A model generated the notes under the pieces. It had not been told where the DNA came from. It did not search any database and worked only from the letters and a program-made list of their open reading frames with translations. From assembly GCA_938084055.1 (NCBI GenBank), contig CALKDK010000034.1, forward strand, positions 1-47,359: a stretch of 47,359 nt of DNA, read 5' to 3'. The position numbers and the translations under genes were made by a program. Below are positions 20,237-29,206 of the stretch, one piece after another. The first letter of the stretch is position 1. Every line of letters begins with the position of its first letter. Origin of the DNA: an uncultured Luminiphilus sp. (GTDB taxonomy: Bacteria > Pseudomonadota > Gammaproteobacteria > Pseudomonadales > Halieaceae).

Positions 20237-21106
20237 GTGATAACGTTCCGGGAAGCCCTCTCAAATACCGAATTAGCGCTGGAGCAGGCGGAAGTGTTTT
20301 GTGGTCATGGCTACGCTGACAGCCACGATGAGGCGGTGGCGTTGGTGTTGGCCGCAGCCCAACTGGACCCATGCTCCGGGGCTGAGATTTTGGACCAATA
20401 CCTGGACCCCGCAAGTTTCGAGAAACTGACGACCTTTACCTATCAGCGAGTACACCAGCGGCTACCCACCGCCTACATCATCGGTCGAGCGACACTTGGC
20501 GACTTGACTTTTCGTTGTGATAACCGCGCCCTGGTCCCCAGATCCCCCCTCATGGCCGTCATTTTTGATGACTATCGGCCCTGGTATGCGGGTCGCTCCC
20601 CCCCTCGAATCGTCGATGTGTGCTGTGGTGGTGGTAGCCTTGGCTTGCTGGCGGCCCGCCATGGGCCGGAAAGTGAGATTTTGCTCATGGATCTGGACGC
20701 GCGGGCGTTGTCACTTGCCCAGTTGAATCTCGATGAACATGGATTTCCGAATGCGAGGTGCGTGCAGGCCGATCTGGTTGCTCCCCTTGCCGCGGACTCA
20801 GTGGATATCATTCTCGCAAACCCGCCCTACGTCGATGCAGGCGATATGGCGAGTTTGCCGGAGGAGTATTGGCATGAGCCACGCGTGGCTTTGGCTGCAG
20901 GGCAGGATGGGCTCGATTTGGTGCATCAGTTACTGGCGCAGGTGAGGTCCATATTGGCGCCTGGAGGGGTGCTTTTTCTCGAGGTGGGCAACAGTGCGCC
21001 GGCACTTGAGTCGGCTTACCCCGAACTGGCCTTCACGTGGCTCGAGTTGGCAAGCGGGGGGCACGGGGTTTGTGTGCTCACGCACGAGGATCTGAGCGCG
21101 CTTTAA
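20237..21106 (+). CDS. prmB: Ribosomal protein L3 glutamine methyltransferase
   Basis: SAM-dependent N5-glutamine methyltransferase of 289 residues. It has an N-terminal helical domain, the RALVPRSP segment, a SAM loop reading [10 protein letters not shown] and the catalytic NPPYVD motif shared by the HemK/PrmA-C family. The adjacent aroC is the classical neighbour of prmB rather than prmC. The SAM loop differs from the common CTGSG form but keeps the glycines. The GTG start at 20237 has GGAG eight bases upstream. Confidence 0.9.
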   Translation: MITFREALSNTELALEQAEVFCGHGYADSHDEAVALVLAAAQLDPCSGAEILDQYLDPASFEKLTTFTYQRVHQRLPTAYIIGRATLGDLTFRCDNRALVPRSPLMAVIFDDYRPWYAGRSPPRIVDVCCGGGSLGLLAARHGPESEILLMDLDARALSLAQLNLDEHGFPNARCVQADLVAPLAADSVDIILANPPYVDAGDMASLPEEYWHEPRVALAAGQDGLDLVHQLLAQVRSILAPGGVLFLEVGNSAPALESAYPELAFTWLELASGGHGVCVLTHEDLSAL

Positions 21107-21134
21107 GCACCCTCTGGCACTCCCATTTCGGGGG

Positions 21135-21140
21135 TATAAT
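21135..21140 (+). promoter_or_regulatory. Perfect -10 box ahead of aroC
   Basis: TATAAT at 21135-21140 is a consensus -10 element in the short prmB-aroC gap. The best -35 is only CTGGCA (21114-21119), at a short 15-base spacing. Initiation near 21147 would give a leader of only about 14 bases that still includes the GGAGG ribosome site. Confidence 0.4.
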
Positions 21141-21159
21141 GGCCGGCGGAGGTCCTCTT

Positions 21160-22257
21160 ATGGCTGGCAATACCCTGGGTACACTATTTACTGTCACGAC
21201 TTTTGGCGAAAGTCATGGCCCGGCTCTGGGCGCTATCGTCGATGGTTGCCCTCCCGGCCTTCCCTTAGAGGCCGCCGACATGCAGGCTGATCTCGATCGC
21301 CGCAAACCCGGGCAGTCGAGGTACACCACACAGCGTCGTGAAGGCGATGAAGTTGAAATTCTGTCGGGTGTTTTCGAGGGGATGACCACAGGAACGCCAA
21401 TAGGTCTCCTCATTAGAAATACTGACCAGCGGAGCAAAGATTACAGCAAAATCAAGGAGACTTTCCGCCCGGCTCACGCCGACTACACCTATCAACAAAA
21501 ATATGGCCGGCGGGACTATCGCGGAGGGGGCCGTTCATCGGCGCGGGAAACCGCCATGCGCGTGGCGGCGGGCGCGATCGCCAAGAAATGGTTGGCTGGG
21601 CAGGGCGTGTCCATTCGCGGTTACCTTGCACAAATGGGGCCTATCACACCGAAGGTTCTAGACTGGGAGGTTGTGGAAAGCAATGCGTTTTTCTGCGGTG
21701 ACGCTGCTGTTGTTCCTGAGCTGGAGGCTTTCATTCAGTCATTAAACAAGGCCGGTGACTCCATCGGAGCGCGGGTCAATGTGGTGGCTGATGGGGTATT
21801 GCCCGGACTTGGAGATCCCGTTTTCGACCGTCTCGATGCTGAGTTGGCAGGTGCCCTGATGGGTATCAACGCTGTTAAAGGCGTGGAAATAGGGGCGGGA
21901 TTTTCTGTGGTAGAGCAGCGAGGATCAGAGCATCGCGACGCGCTCACTCCGGCTGGTTTTATCGGCAACAATTCCGGAGGCGTGCTCGGTGGCATTTCTT
22001 CTGGACAACCCATCATAGCCAGTCTTGCGCTGAAGCCCACCTCCAGTATTCGCATCCCCGGGGACAGCATTGACGTTTCAGGCCAGGCCACTGAAGTTGT
22101 CACGACTGGGCGACATGATCCCTGCGTGGGGATCCGCGCGGTACCCATTGCGGAGGCCATGATGGCGCTTGTGTTGATGGACCACACGCTACGCCACCGC
22201 GCGCAAAATGCTGATGTGAACAGTCCCACACCGGCGATTCCCGGCGCGGCGCCGTAA
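21160..22257 (+). CDS. aroC: Chorismate synthase
   Basis: FMN-dependent enzyme that converts 5-enolpyruvylshikimate 3-phosphate to chorismate, the last shared step of aromatic biosynthesis. 365 residues. Family signatures are [14 protein letters not shown] at the N terminus, [16 protein letters not shown] in the middle, and [15 protein letters not shown] at the C terminus. The ATG at 21160 follows GGAGG; the frame extends back into prmB, but the added residues are foreign to the family. A small membrane-protein gene follows almost immediately. Confidence 0.97.
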   Translation: MAGNTLGTLFTVTTFGESHGPALGAIVDGCPPGLPLEAADMQADLDRRKPGQSRYTTQRREGDEVEILSGVFEGMTTGTPIGLLIRNTDQRSKDYSKIKETFRPAHADYTYQQKYGRRDYRGGGRSSARETAMRVAAGAIAKKWLAGQGVSIRGYLAQMGPITPKVLDWEVVESNAFFCGDAAVVPELEAFIQSLNKAGDSIGARVNVVADGVLPGLGDPVFDRLDAELAGALMGINAVKGVEIGAGFSVVEQRGSEHRDALTPAGFIGNNSGGVLGGISSGQPIIASLALKPTSSIRIPGDSIDVSGQATEVVTTGRHDPCVGIRAVPIAEAMMALVLMDHTLRHRAQNADVNSPTPAIPGAAP

Positions 22258-22259
22258 CC

Positions 22260-22481
22260 TTGGCACGCCTCTGGCCTGATCGCAGGTTGCGCAGGCGTCT
22301 GCGAACCGGCCTTTTGGGCGTGGTCGCCACGGGCGCCCTGTTCTGGGGAGCTGTGCACATTGTTGGTGTGCCCGCAGAAAATCTACTCTGGCTGTTATTG
22401 GAAAGTATTCTGGGCCTGGTGGGGGTGGTGTTGTTGGCTGCACTGGCAGGGTGGTTGCTGCATCGCTGGCGGAGCAGGTAG
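22260..22481 (+). CDS. Small predicted membrane protein, unknown
   Basis: A 73-residue frame starting with TTG two bases after the aroC stop. It has an Arg-rich N terminus, two hydrophobic helices (about 17-34 and 42-66) and a basic HRWRSR end, consistent with a two-pass inner-membrane protein with both ends in the cytoplasm. No family is recognised and no clear ribosome site other than read-through from aroC is visible. It ends five bases before the convergent ACT-domain gene. It is the only membrane-like frame in the gap, which supports it being real. Confidence 0.45.
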   Translation: MARLWPDRRLRRRLRTGLLGVVATGALFWGAVHIVGVPAENLLWLLLESILGLVGVVLLAALAGWLLHRWRSR

Positions 22482-22486
22482 AGCTA

Positions 22487-23002
22487 TCAGCGTGGCTCCA
22501 CATCAAGGTCAAGGGTCATTTGGTCAGCAATGGGCTCGAGGCACCTTCGCAGCGATGCACTGTCCATGCCCCGGGGCGTCAGGATATCCAGTCGGGCCCT
22601 GAACAGCGGCTCACCGGAAAACGGGGCGCTTTCAACAAGGCTCTCCATTTCCACAATCGAGACCGCCACGCTGGCCAGTGCTCCCGAGATTTCACCTACG
22701 ATGCCGGAGCGATCGGGTCCTACCAGGATGATTTCAAAATTTGCAGCCATCGCCGGCTCGGCGTCACCGCAGGCTTCGATCTGGATGCCCCAGGGACCTC
22801 CCAAAATGGCCTGTAGTGCCTCCGCCAGGGCGCCCTCGGTACCTTCGGGCAGGTTGACACTGATGAGCCCCGTAAATTTTCCCTGTAGTCTCGCCAATCG
22901 ACTTTCTAGCCAATTCCCGCCGAGGCGACTGATTTCACCAGCAATGTCTTCAACGACCCCGGTTCGGTCCGGCCCGATAAATGTGATGACAAAGTGCCTC
23001 AT
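22487..23002 (-). CDS. GcvR-like ACT-domain protein
   Basis: 171 residues made of two ACT domains, each opening with the same motif: FIGPDRTGVVEDIAG and LVGPDRSGIVGEISG. This is the architecture of GcvR, the cytosolic protein that sequesters the activator GcvA of the glycine cleavage operon in response to glycine. Family members outside enterics have untested roles, so the function is tentative. I placed the start at the ATG giving MRHFVITF; the longer frame adds 26 residues that do not look like the family. It diverges from the exported methyltransferase gene. Confidence 0.75.
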   Translation of the reverse strand: MRHFVITFIGPDRTGVVEDIAGEISRLGGNWLESRLARLQGKFTGLISVNLPEGTEGALAEALQAILGGPWGIQIEACGDAEPAMAANFEIILVGPDRSGIVGEISGALASVAVSIVEMESLVESAPFSGEPLFRARLDILTPRGMDSASLRRCLEPIADQMTLDLDVEPR

Positions 23003-23091
23003 TGCCAATCGCCTGCAGCGTCCCAAAGAAGCTATAGTACCGCGCTGGACGAACGGTGGGGCATGGCCCCCGATAATCATGAGGATTAAGT

Positions 23092-23895
23092 ATGAAATTT
23101 ACTGTTTCCGCACTGTTGTTTGCTTGCATGTTGGGCACAGCAGCTGCCAGCGCAGAGCTCGACTGGAACACGGCACTCTCCGGGGCGCATCGTGGAGAGG
23201 GTAATGCGGACCGAAATAGCGCCCGACACCCCCGCGAAACGTTGGAGTTCTTTGGCCTTGAGGGGAAGATGACGGTTCTCGAGGTATCCCCCGGTGGCGG
23301 GTGGTATACCGAAGTTCTCGCGGTACTGCTTGGTGGGGAAGGAACCCTGGTGGCCGCACACTATTCACCCAACGGTGGAGCCTATGCTCGACGCTCGCTG
23401 GGTGGATTTCTGAGGAAGCTGGGTGAAAACAACGATATTTACGGTGGTGTCGTTGTCGCTGCATTGCAGCCCCCTACAGACATGACGCCCGTTCCACCGA
23501 ACAGCGTGGACATGGCCGTGGCGTTTCGCAACGTGCATTCCTGGATGCGTATGGATCAGGCCGAGACATTTTTCGGCGCCATTTATGATGCTGTAAAGCC
23601 TGGCGGTGTGTTTGGTGTGGTTCAACACAGGGCCAAACCTGGAACTTCAACTGACGTTATGCGCAAGACAGCCTATGTGACCGAGGAGCAGGTGATCGCC
23701 TTCGCAGAGCTCGCAGGATTCGAGCTTGAAGCGCGCAGCGAGATTAATGCGAACCCACGCGACACCAAGGATCACCCTGGCGGGGTCTGGACGTTACCGC
23801 CGTCACTGAGCGGCGATGAGGCGAATCGCGACAAATATCTCGCCATCGGCGAGAGCGACCGGATGACATTGCGTTTCCGCAAGCCATTGCAGTGA
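23092..23895 (+). CDS. Exported class I methyltransferase-like protein (COG4798 type)
   Basis: 267 residues with a cleavable signal peptide (hydrophobic run ending AAASA before ELDW), followed by a Rossmann-like methyltransferase domain. Motif I is VLEVSPGGGWYTEVLA, and NSVDMAVAFRNVHSW resembles the post-motif region. PGGVFGVVQHRAKPG is typical of this predicted exported methyltransferase group. SAM is not normally present in the periplasm, so the fold may bind something else or the protein may act during export. Substrate unknown. A TusA-like gene follows after 12 bases and may share the transcript. Confidence 0.72.
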   Translation: MKFTVSALLFACMLGTAAASAELDWNTALSGAHRGEGNADRNSARHPRETLEFFGLEGKMTVLEVSPGGGWYTEVLAVLLGGEGTLVAAHYSPNGGAYARRSLGGFLRKLGENNDIYGGVVVAALQPPTDMTPVPPNSVDMAVAFRNVHSWMRMDQAETFFGAIYDAVKPGGVFGVVQHRAKPGTSTDVMRKTAYVTEEQVIAFAELAGFELEARSEINANPRDTKDHPGGVWTLPPSLSGDEANRDKYLAIGESDRMTLRFRKPLQ

Positions 23896-23907
23896 AGGAA
23901 AGATCCA

Positions 23908-24159
23908 TTGGAAAAAGCGGTTGAGCCCAAGCTGCTGGAGATTGACGCCCGGGGCCTAAAGTGTCCCGAGCCCGTCATGATGCTGCATGGGGCCATCAGG
24001 CGTGTGCCCATCGACGGCGTTGTCAGGCTTGTCGCTACTGACCCGTCGACGCAGCGCGATGTCCCGCAGTTCTGTCGTTTTCTTGGTCATGAGCTCCTTG
24101 AGGCTGATCATGGTGAGGCAGAGGCATACTACAGTTACCTGATCCGGAAACGGGGATAG
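23908..24159 (+). CDS. TusA/SirA-family sulfur carrier-like protein
   Basis: 83 residues with the family signature DARGLKCPEPVM: a Cys-Pro-x-Pro motif at the start of helix 1 whose cysteine in TusA carries persulfide sulfur for tRNA thiolation or cofactor synthesis. The rest (VRLVATDPSTQRDVP, FCRFLGHELLE) matches the two-layer fold. It starts with TTG at 23908, with AAGGA eight bases ahead. It may be TusA proper or one of the many paralogues; in the window it sits between the exported methyltransferase and epmC. Confidence 0.82.
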   Translation: MEKAVEPKLLEIDARGLKCPEPVMMLHGAIRRVPIDGVVRLVATDPSTQRDVPQFCRFLGHELLEADHGEAEAYYSYLIRKRG

Positions 24160-24167
24160 GACCGCAG

Positions 24168-24671
24168 ATGGCCGTCGTTAAATTTACTGTGAAGCCACAG
24201 GACCTGGAGGGCATCTTCAATGATGCCGTTGGTGCCCGTTGCAACACGGTGCTTGTGGGTGGCGCCGCGGAACCCCTGTACCAGCCCGCAACCGCTCGCT
24301 TGCCAGCGAGAATATTGTATCGTCGCGATTATCTCAGAAGTGCCCTGCATGAAGTGGCGCACTGGTGCCTAGCAGGCCCTCTACGAAGGCAATTGCCTGA
24401 CTATGGCTATTGGTATTCGGCCGATGGTCGCGATGCCGAGCAGCAAGCGGCTTTTTTCTGTGTTGAAGCCAGGCCCCAGGCATTGGAGAATCTGTTCTGT
24501 AATGCACTTGCTGTCCCTTTTTCAATCAGCGTCGATAATCCGGGTGTGGTTTTGGAGCAGGGTGTTCTGGCTCACTTTCAGGATCGCCTGCACATGGAAT
24601 TGACTCGATTTTCAGCCCAGGGCCTGCCAGGCCGCGCCCTCCGCTTTCTGCGGGCGCTGGACAACCACTGA
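24168..24671 (+). CDS. epmC: Elongation factor P hydroxylase
   Basis: EpmC (YfcM) hydroxylates the beta-lysyl-lysine that EpmA and EpmB install on elongation factor P. The 167-residue protein has the metal-binding HEVAH motif (His61, Glu62, His65), followed by WCLAGPLRR and DYGYWYSADGR, and later VEARPQALENLF, all characteristic of the family. Its presence predicts epmA, epmB and a lysine-type efp elsewhere in the genome. It lies eight bases after the TusA-like gene and 17 before pdxB, forming a compact unit. Confidence 0.9.
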   Translation: MAVVKFTVKPQDLEGIFNDAVGARCNTVLVGGAAEPLYQPATARLPARILYRRDYLRSALHEVAHWCLAGPLRRQLPDYGYWYSADGRDAEQQAAFFCVEARPQALENLFCNALAVPFSISVDNPGVVLEQGVLAHFQDRLHMELTRFSAQGLPGRALRFLRALDNH

Positions 24672-24688
24672 GCCCGGATGCGCCAACG

Positions 24689-25816
24689 ATGGGTTTTAGG
24701 GTGGTCGCTGATGACAACATTGAAATCACACCAGCGCTTGCAGCGATAGCCTCAGAGCTGCATCGGCTGCCCGGCAGGGCCATAGCTCGCGCCAATCTGG
24801 GGGAGGCTGACATCTTGCTGGTTCGGTCGGTGACAGAGGTTACCGAAGCGCTGCTGGCGGGTAGTCCCGTTGCTTTTGTTGGCTCCGCGACCGCCGGTCT
24901 TGACCATGTTGATCTGGATTACCTGTCAGGAAAAGGGATCAGATTCTCCTCAGCCCCCGGTGCCAATGCGAACGCCGTGGTCGAGTATGTGCTCTCTGTG
25001 CTCGCCGAACGGGACAGACTTGCGCAGGTTTTAGGTGGTGGCAGTATCGGTATCGTCGGGTATGGTCACATCGGCAGTCGCTTGGCGTCAATATTGGCCG
25101 CGCTGGGCGGGCGGGTTCACGTTTGGGATCCATGGCAGCGGGTCCCTCGTCGATACAGAAGCCCGTCCCTTGAGCAGGTCTTGTCCCAGCCGGTTGTCTC
25201 CCTGCACGCGTCATTGCACAGAAAGCTGCCCTGGCCGAGCTACGCCTTGATTGACGCTGAGCAGGTGGCGGCCAGCGTCAAAGGGCAACTTGTCATCAAT
25301 GCCTCAAGGGGAGGGGTACTGACTGCGGGAGCGCTCAAGGCCTGGTATGAAGCGGGAGCCGAGCTGGTGCTCGATGTTTGGCCGGATGAACCCAGCATCA
25401 CCGACCGGCAACTCGCTGAGGTGGCGCTGGGTACACCCCATATCGCGGGATACTCTTTGGAGGCCAAGGAAAACGCCACGAACATGCTCGTGGCCGCGGT
25501 AACCGGTGAACCCCCTGTAAAGGCTCCCGTTGCGGCAGCGATTGTTGATATGACGGCCTGTGCGAGCCTGAGTCCCTCGGACTGGCTACGTGCCTTGCTC
25601 CTACAGCATTACAATCCGGTGGTTGATTACCGCGATCTTTGCCGTAGGTCTGTCGGGGGCATCAGCCCTGAGGCTTTTGAGGCTTTGCGAAGCGGGTACG
25701 CCCTGCGTCGGGAGTTACGAGGACTGAGGCTCCGGGTTGGTGAGCAATGTCCTGCAGTTTTACGCGGGCTATGCGACATACTGGGCTTGCGCCCGGAAGA
25801 CACCTCGACACTTTAA
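24689..25816 (+). CDS. pdxB: Erythronate-4-phosphate dehydrogenase
   Basis: NAD-dependent D-2-hydroxyacid dehydrogenase that oxidises 4-phosphoerythronate in the DXP-dependent route to pyridoxal phosphate. 375 residues, as for PdxB. The split catalytic domain begins VVADDNIEI, the Rossmann loop is GIVGYGHIGSRLA, the substrate Arg is in NASRGGVL, and the catalytic His is in TPHIAGYSLEAK. The C-terminal dimerisation extension (from about residue 285) distinguishes it from SerA and other relatives. Confidence 0.93.
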   Translation: MGFRVVADDNIEITPALAAIASELHRLPGRAIARANLGEADILLVRSVTEVTEALLAGSPVAFVGSATAGLDHVDLDYLSGKGIRFSSAPGANANAVVEYVLSVLAERDRLAQVLGGGSIGIVGYGHIGSRLASILAALGGRVHVWDPWQRVPRRYRSPSLEQVLSQPVVSLHASLHRKLPWPSYALIDAEQVAASVKGQLVINASRGGVLTAGALKAWYEAGAELVLDVWPDEPSITDRQLAEVALGTPHIAGYSLEAKENATNMLVAAVTGEPPVKAPVAAAIVDMTACASLSPSDWLRALLLQHYNPVVDYRDLCRRSVGGISPEAFEALRSGYALRRELRGLRLRVGEQCPAVLRGLCDILGLRPEDTSTL

Positions 25817-25845
25817 TTGAATGCTGGCAACTGGAGAGAACAACC

Positions 25846-26253
25846 ATGTCTAGAGACGAGGAGAAGGTTACAGACGCGCAGTGGCGCGCCCAACTGACAC
25901 CGGATGAATATACTGTGCTCCGGGAAAAAGGCACCGAACGCGCGTTTAGCGGCGAGTATTGGAATGTATTTGAAGACGGGATCTACCGGTGCCGGGGATG
26001 TGGCGAGACACTTTTCGAGTCGGGAAGCAAGTTCGATGCGGGCTGTGGCTGGCCAAGCTTTGATCGTGCCGCAGCGGAAGGCGTGATAGACGAGGCCCGG
26101 GATACCACCCATGGCATGCTCCGCACTGAGATCATGTGCCAGAAATGTGGTGGCCATTTGGGGCATGTCTTTCCCGATGGGCCAACGGAAACCGGCCTGC
26201 GTTACTGCGTGAACAGTTTATCGGTAAGGCTCGATGAAACGACCAAAGAATGA
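25846..26253 (+). CDS. msrB: Peptide-methionine (R)-S-oxide reductase
   Basis: Repairs the R-epimer of methionine sulfoxide in proteins. 135 residues, cytoplasmic (no signal). Structural zinc is bound by Cys49, Cys52 (CRGCG), Cys98 and Cys101 (CQKCGGHLGH). The catalytic residue is Cys121 in RYCVNS and a likely resolving cysteine is Cys67 in AGCGWPSF. The ATG at 25846 follows GGAGAG; the longer frame beginning at 25747 inside pdxB is rejected. Confidence 0.96.
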   Translation: MSRDEEKVTDAQWRAQLTPDEYTVLREKGTERAFSGEYWNVFEDGIYRCRGCGETLFESGSKFDAGCGWPSFDRAAAEGVIDEARDTTHGMLRTEIMCQKCGGHLGHVFPDGPTETGLRYCVNSLSVRLDETTKE

Positions 26254-26340
26254 GTTGGCAGGCCTGGACAGCGGCGGACAGCGCTTTGCTGAGGGTTGGG
26301 CGCCACCATTACTGCTGCAACAGCTAACCGGCGGAGAGAA

Positions 26341-26416
26341 TGGAGCGGGTAACGAGGTTCGAACTCGTGACCTCAACCTTGGCAAGGTTGCGCTCTACCA
26401 ACTGAGCTACACCCGC
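26341..26416 (-). tRNA. tRNA-Gly (anticodon GCC)
   Basis: On the minus strand, GCGGGTG at the 5' end pairs with TACCCGC, followed by T and an encoded CCA. The D stem GCTC/GAGC, anticodon loop TTGCCAA and T loop TTCGAAC are all canonical. Length 76. Confidence 0.97.
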
Positions 26417-26493
26417 TAAATTCCTTCCTGAGCCTACAGGACGCTCGCCACTGAATATGCCGAGCGCCTGTGGTTGCCATCAGGCAACAGTTG

Positions 26494-26569
26494 TGGCGTC
26501 CCCTAGGGGGTTCGAACCCCTGTTCCCGCCGTGAAAGGGCGGTGTCCTAGGCCACTAGACGAAGGGGAC
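26494..26569 (-). tRNA. tRNA-Glu (anticodon TTC)
   Basis: On the minus strand, GTCCCCT pairs with AGGGGAC, followed by G and an encoded CCA. The anticodon loop is CTTTCAC and the T loop TTCGAAC. Length 76. It is upstream of tRNA-Gly with 77 bases between, so both are probably cut from one precursor. Confidence 0.97.
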
Positions 26570-26596
26570 GCAGGTCCTGCGTTAGCAGAGGCGCGA

Positions 26597-26625
26597 ATGT
26601 TAGTGGCGTGAACCGGCTGCGTCAA
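26597..26625 (-). promoter_or_regulatory. Candidate promoter of the tRNA-Glu/tRNA-Gly unit
   Basis: On the minus strand TTGACG (26625-26620) and TAACAT (26602-26597) are 17 bases apart. A GC-rich discriminator (TCGCGCC) follows, typical of stringently controlled tRNA promoters. Initiation would be about 20 bases before tRNA-Glu. Confidence 0.65.
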
Positions 26626-26737
26626 GCTTATAGCGCGTTCATCTGTCGCCTCGCTGCAAGGCATTCGGTACACTGCGGCTCCGCAGTACCCATCTGCTGA
26701 TTCGATACGTTGAGCCAACCCAGGTTTCGGGAGTCAT

Positions 26738-27655
26738 ATGACTGAGGCATTGAAGATAGAAGGCCTGCAAAAGACCTACGAGAATGGTTTTGAAGCCTTG
26801 AAAGGGATCGATCTGGCTGTCGAACCCGGCGATTTCTTTGCACTTTTGGGGCCTAATGGTGCGGGAAAGTCCACCACGATTGGCATTGTCTCATCGCTGG
26901 TGGCGAAATCGGCAGGCAAGGTCTGGGTCCATGGGGTAGATATCGATAGGGACTTTCCAGGTGCAAAGCGTTTTTTGGGCATTGTCCCCCAGGAATTCAA
27001 TTTCAATGTTTTTGAGAAAGTCGAAGACATTCTGACGAACCAGGCCGGGTATTACGGGATACCCCTTCGTGAGGCTATGGCGCGTACCGATGAGGTTCTG
27101 GATCGTTTGGGCCTGACTGAAAAACGCCATGTCCGGTCCAGAATGTTATCTGGTGGTATGAAACGCAGGCTTATGATCGCCCGGGCGCTGATACATCAGC
27201 CCAGACTGCTTATTCTGGATGAGCCTACCGCCGGAGTTGATATCGAAATGCGTCGCTCGATGTATGATTTCCTGAGAGAAATCAATGCCGCGGGGACCAC
27301 AATTATTCTCACCACGCATTACCTGGAAGAGGCCGAAGCCTTGTGCCGCAATATCGCGATTATTAATGACGGCAAAATTGTTACCAACCGATCTATCAAA
27401 GACCTCCTTCGCGACCTGCACACAGAGGTTTTTATTTTGGATTGTGCGGTTGATGTTCCCCCTGGGCTGGAGATCAGTGGCTTTGACGTTAAGATACTCG
27501 ATGGCCGCACGGTACAGATTGTGATCGAGAAGGGACAGGATCTTGCCGAGGTCTTTGCTGCGCTGCACAGCCGGGGTATAGCGGTTGTGAGTATGCGCAA
27601 TGAGGCTAATAGGCTGGAGCAAATGTTTGTTAATTTGCTGGAGCAGTCTGCATGA
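26738..27655 (+). CDS. ABC exporter ATP-binding protein (YadG-like)
   Basis: 305-residue ATPase subunit of an ABC-2 type exporter. Walker A is GPNGAGKSTT, the signature LSGGMKRRLMIARA and Walker B LLILDEPTAGVD, with the switch His in TTHYLEEAE. A C-terminal 70-residue extension follows, as in YadG/CcmA-type drug or polysaccharide exporters. The permease starts within its stop codon (ATGA), so the two subunits are translationally coupled. The substrate cannot be read from sequence. Confidence 0.92.
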   Translation: MTEALKIEGLQKTYENGFEALKGIDLAVEPGDFFALLGPNGAGKSTTIGIVSSLVAKSAGKVWVHGVDIDRDFPGAKRFLGIVPQEFNFNVFEKVEDILTNQAGYYGIPLREAMARTDEVLDRLGLTEKRHVRSRMLSGGMKRRLMIARALIHQPRLLILDEPTAGVDIEMRRSMYDFLREINAAGTTIILTTHYLEEAEALCRNIAIINDGKIVTNRSIKDLLRDLHTEVFILDCAVDVPPGLEISGFDVKILDGRTVQIVIEKGQDLAEVFAALHSRGIAVVSMRNEANRLEQMFVNLLEQSA

Positions 27656-28425
27656 GTCGATACGAACAATACGTAGCGTTCATGACCATAGTGCGGAAGG
27701 AAATACGCCGCTATTTGCGTATTTGGTCCCAGACGCTGTTACCCAGCGCCATTACGATGTCGTTGTATTACGTCATATTTGGCAACCTGATTGGTTCCCG
27801 AATAGGAACCATGGGGGGGTATTCCTACATGGAGTTTGTGGTCCCCGGGCTCATTATGATGGCCATTGTCACGAATTCCTACGCCAATGTTGTCGCCTCA
27901 TTTTTTGGTGCTAAATTCAACAATAGTGTGGAAGAATTGCTCGTGTCGCCAATCCCGGCCTACGTCATTCTCCTGGGATACGTCGCCGGCGGCGTTAGCC
28001 GCGGTGTTCTGGTGGCAATCATTGTCACGCTGGTTTCTTTGTTTTTCACCCGGTTACCCATTCACAGTCCCTTGCTGGTAGTGCTGGTTGTCACGCTCAC
28101 GTCGGTGCTTTTTTCGCTCCTGGGTTTTATCAATGCAGTGTTTGCAAATACCTTTGACGACATCAACATTGTTCCAACATTCGTTTTGACACCCCTCACC
28201 TACCTGGGGGGTGTTTTTTACTCGCTGGATCTCCTGCCGGATTTTTGGGCGGCTGTTTCTCAGGTAAATCCCCTTGTCTATGTTGTCAGTGCCTTCCGTT
28301 TTGGGATGCTTGGTGTCAGCGATGTCAACATTGCCTTCGCCCTCAGCATGATCCTGTTTTGCGTGGTGGTTGCCTACAGTTACTGTATGCACCTACTGCA
28401 CACGGGCAAGCGGTTACGGACCTGA
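27652..28425 (+). CDS. ABC-2 type exporter permease (YadH-like)
   Basis: 257 residues with six hydrophobic helices and the ABC-2 signature region around YVILLGYVAGGVSRG and PLTYLGGVFYSLDLLP. This is the membrane half of the exporter whose ATPase precedes it. queF starts four bases after its stop with only a weak ribosome site, so queF may depend on translation of this gene. Confidence 0.9.
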   Translation: MSRYEQYVAFMTIVRKEIRRYLRIWSQTLLPSAITMSLYYVIFGNLIGSRIGTMGGYSYMEFVVPGLIMMAIVTNSYANVVASFFGAKFNNSVEELLVSPIPAYVILLGYVAGGVSRGVLVAIIVTLVSLFFTRLPIHSPLLVVLVVTLTSVLFSLLGFINAVFANTFDDINIVPTFVLTPLTYLGGVFYSLDLLPDFWAAVSQVNPLVYVVSAFRFGMLGVSDVNIAFALSMILFCVVVAYSYCMHLLHTGKRLRT

Positions 28426-28429
28426 GTCA

Positions 28430-29206
28430 ATGGTTTTCGCCCTGGGCAACCGCGTCGCTGCGCCGACACATTACAGTCCGGAGATTTTAGAGCCCATCCA
28501 ACGGGTTGATACCCAGCCGAACGCTATGCACGGCTACGATTGTTGGCATCTTTATGAGTTGTCGTGGCTCAATACCAGTGGCGTGCCGCAGCACTTTATC
28601 GGTGTCCTGTTTGTCGATGTAAACACCCCATCAACAATTGAATCAAAATCGTTAAAACTGTATCTCAACAGTTTGAATTTTCACCATTTTTACACGCAGG
28701 AAGAGGCAAAATCGGTAATTTGTTCTGACATAGAGAAATCGATAGGAGCACCCGTTACACTCCAGCTTATCTCGCCCATGGAGATAATAACGATTACCCG
28801 TGAGCCCCATGGAATACTGCTTGAACAGGCGCCGACTGAGCCCTTGGCGATGCCCGGTGTATGGGTCAATTCTGACGCTCCGTGGGTTACGGAGACGTTT
28901 GTTTCACATCGCCTGCGGTCTTTGTGCCCAGTTACGGCTCAGCCCGATTGGGGGACCTTGGTGGTGAGTTACACAGGCCCCAAAATCAATGGCGATGCCC
29001 TCCTTGATCTGGTCGACTCCTTCAGGCAAAAGCAGGACTTTCACGAGCGGTGTGTTGAGCAGTGTTTCGCCTCGATTCATAGCCACGCGCATCCCGACGA
29101 TCTCTCCATAACAGCGTATTACCAGCGTCGTGGTGGCATCGACATCACGCCCGTGAGAACAAGTAAGCCGACCGCAAAAGAACCATGGCGGATGGGGCGG
29201 CAGTGA
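28430..29206 (+). CDS. queF: NADPH-dependent 7-cyano-7-deazaguanine reductase (long QueF)
   Basis: Reduces preQ0 to preQ1 in queuosine synthesis, an unusual nitrile reduction. The 258-residue two-domain form is the YqfE/E. coli-like long type of gammaproteobacteria: the N-terminal half holds YELSWLN and ESKSLKLYLNS, and the C-terminal half the catalytic Cys166 in LRSLCPVTAQPDWG with Asp173, plus FHERCVEQ and RRGGIDITP. I used the ATG at 28430; the frame is open upstream into the permease gene. There is no room for a preQ1 riboswitch of its own. The YfiR-like gene overlaps its end. Confidence 0.93.
   Translation: MVFALGNRVAAPTHYSPEILEPIQRVDTQPNAMHGYDCWHLYELSWLNTSGVPQHFIGVLFVDVNTPSTIESKSLKLYLNSLNFHHFYTQEEAKSVICSDIEKSIGAPVTLQLISPMEIITITREPHGILLEQAPTEPLAMPGVWVNSDAPWVTETFVSHRLRSLCPVTAQPDWGTLVVSYTGPKINGDALLDLVDSFRQKQDFHERCVEQCFASIHSHAHPDDLSITAYYQRRGGIDITPVRTSKPTAKEPWRMGRQ

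Noticed and set aside
26234-26419. Plus-strand open frame over tRNA-Gly
   Set aside because: The peptide end (RTRDLNLGKVALYQL) is the antisense translation of the tRNA gene.
28426-28429. preQ1 riboswitch for queF
   Set aside because: Only four bases separate queF from the permease gene, and nothing riboswitch-like is visible inside the permease end.
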